Shown here piece by piece: positions 60,467 to 64,000 of a DNA stretch of 64,000 bases (the first letter of the stretch is position 1; each line of letters opens with the position of its first letter). This stretch comes from Pisaster brevispinus (lineage: Eukaryota; Echinodermata; Asteroidea; Forcipulatida; Asteriidae). The stretch spans positions 12,956,932-13,020,931 of the forward strand of contig JAMKCF010000018.1 in the NCBI GenBank assembly GCA_023634235.1, in the 5' to 3' direction. The translations under genes were made by a program, and so were the position numbers. A model generated the notes under the pieces. The model had not been told where the DNA came from and ran no database searches. It saw nothing but the letters and a program-made list of their open reading frames with translations.

Positions 60467-63400
60467 AAACTGCTTACATAAATTTATGTGCTTAATGGTT
60501 AATTTCAAGTTTCTGTTAGTCAAAAAAGGACGAAAACAAAATAGATGCCTACGGCACCCGGTATTCCCAGGAGGTCTCCCGTCCAAGTACTGACCTGGAC
60601 CGACGCTGCTTAACTTCGTTGATCAAACGAGAACCGGTGTATTCAGAGTAGTCTGGCCGTAGACAAACTGCTTACATAAATTTATGTGCTTAATGGTTAA
60701 ATTCAAGTTTCTGTTAGTCAAAAAAGGACGAAAACATAATAGATGTCTACTGTAACCCGGTATTCCCAGGAGGTCTCCCGTCCAAGTACTGACCTGGCCC
60801 GACCCTGCTTAACTTCGGTGATCAAACGAGAACGGTGTTTTCAGCGTAGTATGGCCGTAGACAAACTGCTTACATAAATTTATGTGCTTAATGGTTAATT
60901 TCAAGTTTCTGTTAGTCAAAAAAAGACAAAAAACAAAATACATGTCTACGGCACCCGGTATTCCCAGGAGGTCTCCCGTCCAAGTACTGACCTGGCCCGA
61001 CCCTGCTTAACTTCGGTGATCAAACGAGAACCGGTGTATTCAGCGTAGTATGGCCGTAGACAAACTGCATACATAATTTATGTGCTTAATGGTTAATTTC
61101 AAGTTTCTGTTAGTCAAAAGAGGACGAAAACCAAGTAGATGCCTAAGGCACCTGGTATTCCCAGGAGGTCTCCGTCCAAGTACTGACCTGGTCCGACGCT
61201 GCTTAACTTCGGTGATCAAACGAGAACTGGTGTATTCAGCGTAGTATGGCCGTAGACAAACTGCATACATAATTTATGTGCTTAATGGTTAATTTCAAGT
61301 TTCTGTTAGTCAAAAAAAGGAGAATAACAAACTGGATGCCTAAGGCACCCCGTATTCCCAGGAGGTCTCCGTCCAAGTACTGACCTGGCCCGATGCTGCT
61401 TTACTTCGGTGATCAAACGAGAACTGGTGTATTCAGCGTAGTATGGCCGTAGACAAACTGCATACATAATTTATGTGCTTAATGGTTAATTTCAAGTTTC
61501 TGTTAGTCAAAAGAGGACGAAAACGAAATAGATGCCTAAGGCACCCGGTATTCCCAGGAGGTCTCCCGTCCAAGTACTGACCTTGCCCGAACCTGCTTAA
61601 CTTCGGTGATCAACCGAGAACGGTGTTTCCAGCGTAGTATGGCCGTAGAAAAACTTCTTACATAAATGTATGTGCTTAATGGTTAATTTCAAGTTTCTGT
61701 TAGTCAAAAAAAGAAAAACGAAAACAAAATAGATGTCTACGGCACCCGGTATTCCCAGGAGGTCTCCCGTCCAAGTACTGACCAGGCCCGATGGTGCTTA
61801 ACTTCGGTGATCAAACGAGAACCGGTGTTTTCAGCTTAGTATGGCCGTAGACAAACTTCTTATATAAAGTTACGTGGTTAATGGTTTTCTTCAAATTTCT
61901 GTTAGTCAAAAAAGAGAATAACAAACTGGATGTATACGGCACCCGGTATTCCCAGGAGGTCTCCCGTCCAAGTACTGACCAGGCACGACGCTGCTTAACT
62001 TCGGTGATCAAACGAGAACCGGTGTTTTCAGCGTAGTTTGGCCGTAGACAAACTGCTTTCATACAGTTATGTGCTTAATGGTTAATTTCAAGTTTCTGTT
62101 AGTCAAAAAAAGACAAAAAACAAAATACATGTCTACGGCACCCGGTATTCCCAGGAGGTCTCCCGTCCAAGTACTGACCTGGCCCGACCCTGCTTAACTT
62201 CGGTGATCAAACGAGAACCGGTGTATTCAGCGTAGTATGGCCGTAGACAAACTGCATACATAATTTATGTGCTTAATGGTTAATTTCAAGTTTCTGTTAG
62301 TCAAAAGAGGACGAAAACAAAATAGATGCCTAAGGCACCTGGTATTCCCAGGAGGTCTCCGTCCAAGTACTGACCTGGTCCGACGCTGCTTAACTTCGGT
62401 GATCAAACGAGAACTGGTGTATTCAGCGTAGTATGGCCGTAGACAAACTGCATACATAATTTATGTGCTTAATGGTTAATTTCAAGTTTCTGTTAGTCAA
62501 ATTAGGACGAAAACAAAATAGATGCCTAAGGCACCCGGTATTCCCAGGAGGTCTCCGTCCAAGTACTGACCTGGCCCGACGCTGCTTAACTTCGGTGATC
62601 AAACGAGAACCGGTGTTTTCAGCGTAGTATGGCCGTAGAAAATTTTCTTACATAAATGTATGTGCTTAATGGTTAATTTCAAGTTTCTGTTAGTCAAAAA
62701 AAGAAAAACGAAAACAAAATAGATGTCTACGGCACCCGGTATTCCCAGGAGGTCTCCCGTCCAAGTACTGACCTGGCCCGACGCTTCTTAACTTCGGTGA
62801 TCAAATGAGAACCGTATTTTTCAGCGTAGTATGGCCGTAGACAAACTGCTTACATAAATTTAAATGCCTAATGGTTAATTTCAAGTTTCTGTTAGTCAAA
62901 AAAGGACGAAAACAAAATAAATGTCTACGGCAGACGGTATTTCCAGGAGGTCTCCCGTCCAAGTACTGACCTGGCCCGACGCTGCTTAACTTCGGTGATC
63001 AAACGAGAACCGGTATTTTCAGCGTAGTATGGCCTTAGACAAACTGCTTACATAATGTTACGTGCTTAATGGTTAATTCCAAGTTTCTGTTAGTCAAAAA
63101 AGGATGAAAACAAAATAGAAGTCTACTGCACCCGGTATTCCCAGGAGGTCTCCCGTCCAAGTACTGACCTGGCCAGACGCTGCTTAACTTCGGTGATCAA
63201 ACGAGAACCGGTGTTTTCAGCGTAGTATGGCCGTAGACAAACTGCTCTCATACATTTATGTGCTTAATAGTTAATTTCAAGTTTCTGTTAGTCAAAAAAG
63301 GAAAAAACTAAAAACAAAATACATGTCTACGGGACCCGGTATTCCCAGGAGGTCTCCAGTTCAAGTACTGACCTAGCCCGATGCTGCTTAACTTCGGGGA

Positions 63401-63521
63401 TCAAACCAGAACTGGTGTATTCAGCGTAGTATGGCCGTATACAAACTGCATACATAATTTATGTGCTTACTGGTTAATTTCAAGTTTCTGTTAGTCAAAA
63501 GAGGACGAAAACAAAATAGAT

Positions 63522-63639
63522 GCCTAAGGCACCCGGTATTCCCAGGAGGTCTCCCGTCCAAGTACTGACCTGGCCCGACGCTGCTTAACTTCGGTGATCA
63601 AACGAGAACCGGTGTTTTCAGCGTAGTATGGCCGTAGAC
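63522..63639 (-). rRNA. 5S ribosomal RNA copy with variant 3' end
   Basis: Interior is consensus. The 3' end is GCCTTAGGC, whereas the 5' end is the normal GTCTACGGC, so helix I has a C-U clash and a U-G wobble. Confidence 0.92.
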
Positions 63640-63719
63640 AAACTGCTTACATAAATGTATGTGCTTAATGCTTAATTTCAAGTTTCTGTTAGTCAAAAAA
63701 AGACAAAAACAAAATAGAT

Positions 63720-63837
63720 GTCTACTGCACCCGGTATTCCCAGGAGGTGTCCCGTCCAAGTACTGACCTGGCCTGACGCTGCTTAACTTCGGTGATCAAA
63801 TGAGAACCGTATTTTTCAGCATAGTATGGCCGTAGAC
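63720..63837 (-). rRNA. 5S ribosomal RNA copy
   Basis: Full length with GTGTC for GTCTC, GGCCTGACG, TCAAATGAG and CCGTATTTTT changes. Probably a variant or pseudogene. Confidence 0.9.
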
Positions 63838-63917
63838 AAACTTCTTATGTAAAATTATGTGCTTTATGGTTAATTTCAAGTTTCTGTTAGTCAAAAAAGG
63901 ACGAAAACAAAATAGAA

Positions 63918-64000
63918 GTCTACTGCACCCTGTATTCCCAGGAGGTCTCCCGTCCAAGTACTGACCTGGCCAGACGCTGCTTAACTTCGGTGATCAAACG
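63918..64000 (-). rRNA. 5S ribosomal RNA copy cut by the window edge
   Basis: The 3' 83 bases are present; the 5' part lies beyond the window. The 3' end is GCAGTAGAC and the flank reads AGAAGTC rather than AGATGTC. Confidence 0.9.

Larger units (their letters stand above)
4621..64000 (-). repeat. Tandem 5S rDNA array, about 300 units, one orientation
   Basis: Head-to-tail units of about 198-200 bp (118-bp 5S gene plus ~80-bp spacer) continue to the window end without any foreign insertion that I could see. Reversed, the gene begins GTCTACGGCCATAC and ends CGGGTGCCGTAGAC, the known ends of animal 5S rRNA. The copy number is length divided by period, not a count. No histone, snRNA or spliced-leader gene is interspersed. 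Variants are arranged in higher-order blocks listed separately. The array continues beyond the right edge. Confidence 0.97.
58851..64000 (-). repeat. Array segment up to the window end, with a 1187-bp offset duplication
   Basis: 60.83-61.29 and 62.02-62.48 kb share a six-unit offset of 1187 bp (spacer with AAAAAAAGACAAAAAAC at about 60914 and 62101). The remainder is mixed family A with occasional family-B units. The array runs off the edge. Confidence 0.7.

Noticed and set aside
7955..62457. A family of small proteins (recurring MDGRPPGNTGCRRH..., LTNRNLKLTIKHI..., YGHTTLKTPVLV)
   Set aside because: These frames lie on the 5S genes and their spacers and recur at the unit period. They exist only because some units lack stops. 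No signal of coding selection is visible.
5000..63999. AGGAGG motifs as bacterial ribosome binding sites
   Set aside because: They belong to the conserved box C/helix IV part of 5S rRNA on the opposite strand.
4621..64000. CRISPR array
   Set aside because: The repeat is a 118-bp 5S gene, the spacers are homologous to each other, and the context is eukaryotic.

Overview
The window is eukaryotic and almost certainly from an invertebrate animal. Evidence is a spliced gene with GT/AG introns in matching phase, a 5'-truncated CR1/L2-type LINE tail, a fold-back element, and a metazoan-type 5S rRNA sequence. A cnidarian (coral or sea anemone) is my best guess, from the style of the gene and the LINE. 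I cannot confirm it without a database search.

Region 1 (1-2725, + strand) is the 3' part of one protein-coding gene. Three exons (1-100, 606-888, 1332-2725) join in frame to give at least 591 residues. The protein has an N-terminal RRGSNSLEGLHAHL-type motif, a highly acidic block, a proline-rich middle and a C-terminal Cys motif. I recognise it only as an uncharacterised, possibly transposon-related animal protein.

Region 2 (2724-4620) is intergenic. It holds a fold-back hairpin with 79-bp arms that starts inside the gene's stop codon, a 26-bp direct repeat with G-rich tracts, a frameshifted LINE reverse-transcriptase tail (minus strand), and a 12-G run just before the array.

Region 3 (4621-64000, about 59.4 kb, 93% of the window) is one uninterrupted head-to-tail array of 5S rRNA genes, all on the minus strand. 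Each unit is about 198-200 bp: a 118-bp gene and an ~80-bp spacer. From length divided by period I estimate about 300 copies; I did not count them one by one. A typical unit has recognisable pol III internal control elements (box A, intermediate element, box C) and downstream T-runs. The array is not homogeneous. At least two gene-plus-spacer families are interleaved, many copies carry damage, and the order of variants is repeated in higher-order blocks (offsets 402, 797, 989, 992, 1000, 1187, 1495, 2390, 3538, 3652, 3763 and 4547 bp). This points to segmental duplication by unequal exchange, or in part to assembly duplication. Every short ORF in the array is a by-product of the 5S sequence, not a gene.

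The coding gene (+) and the array (-) converge. Nothing in the sequence shows a functional link between them.
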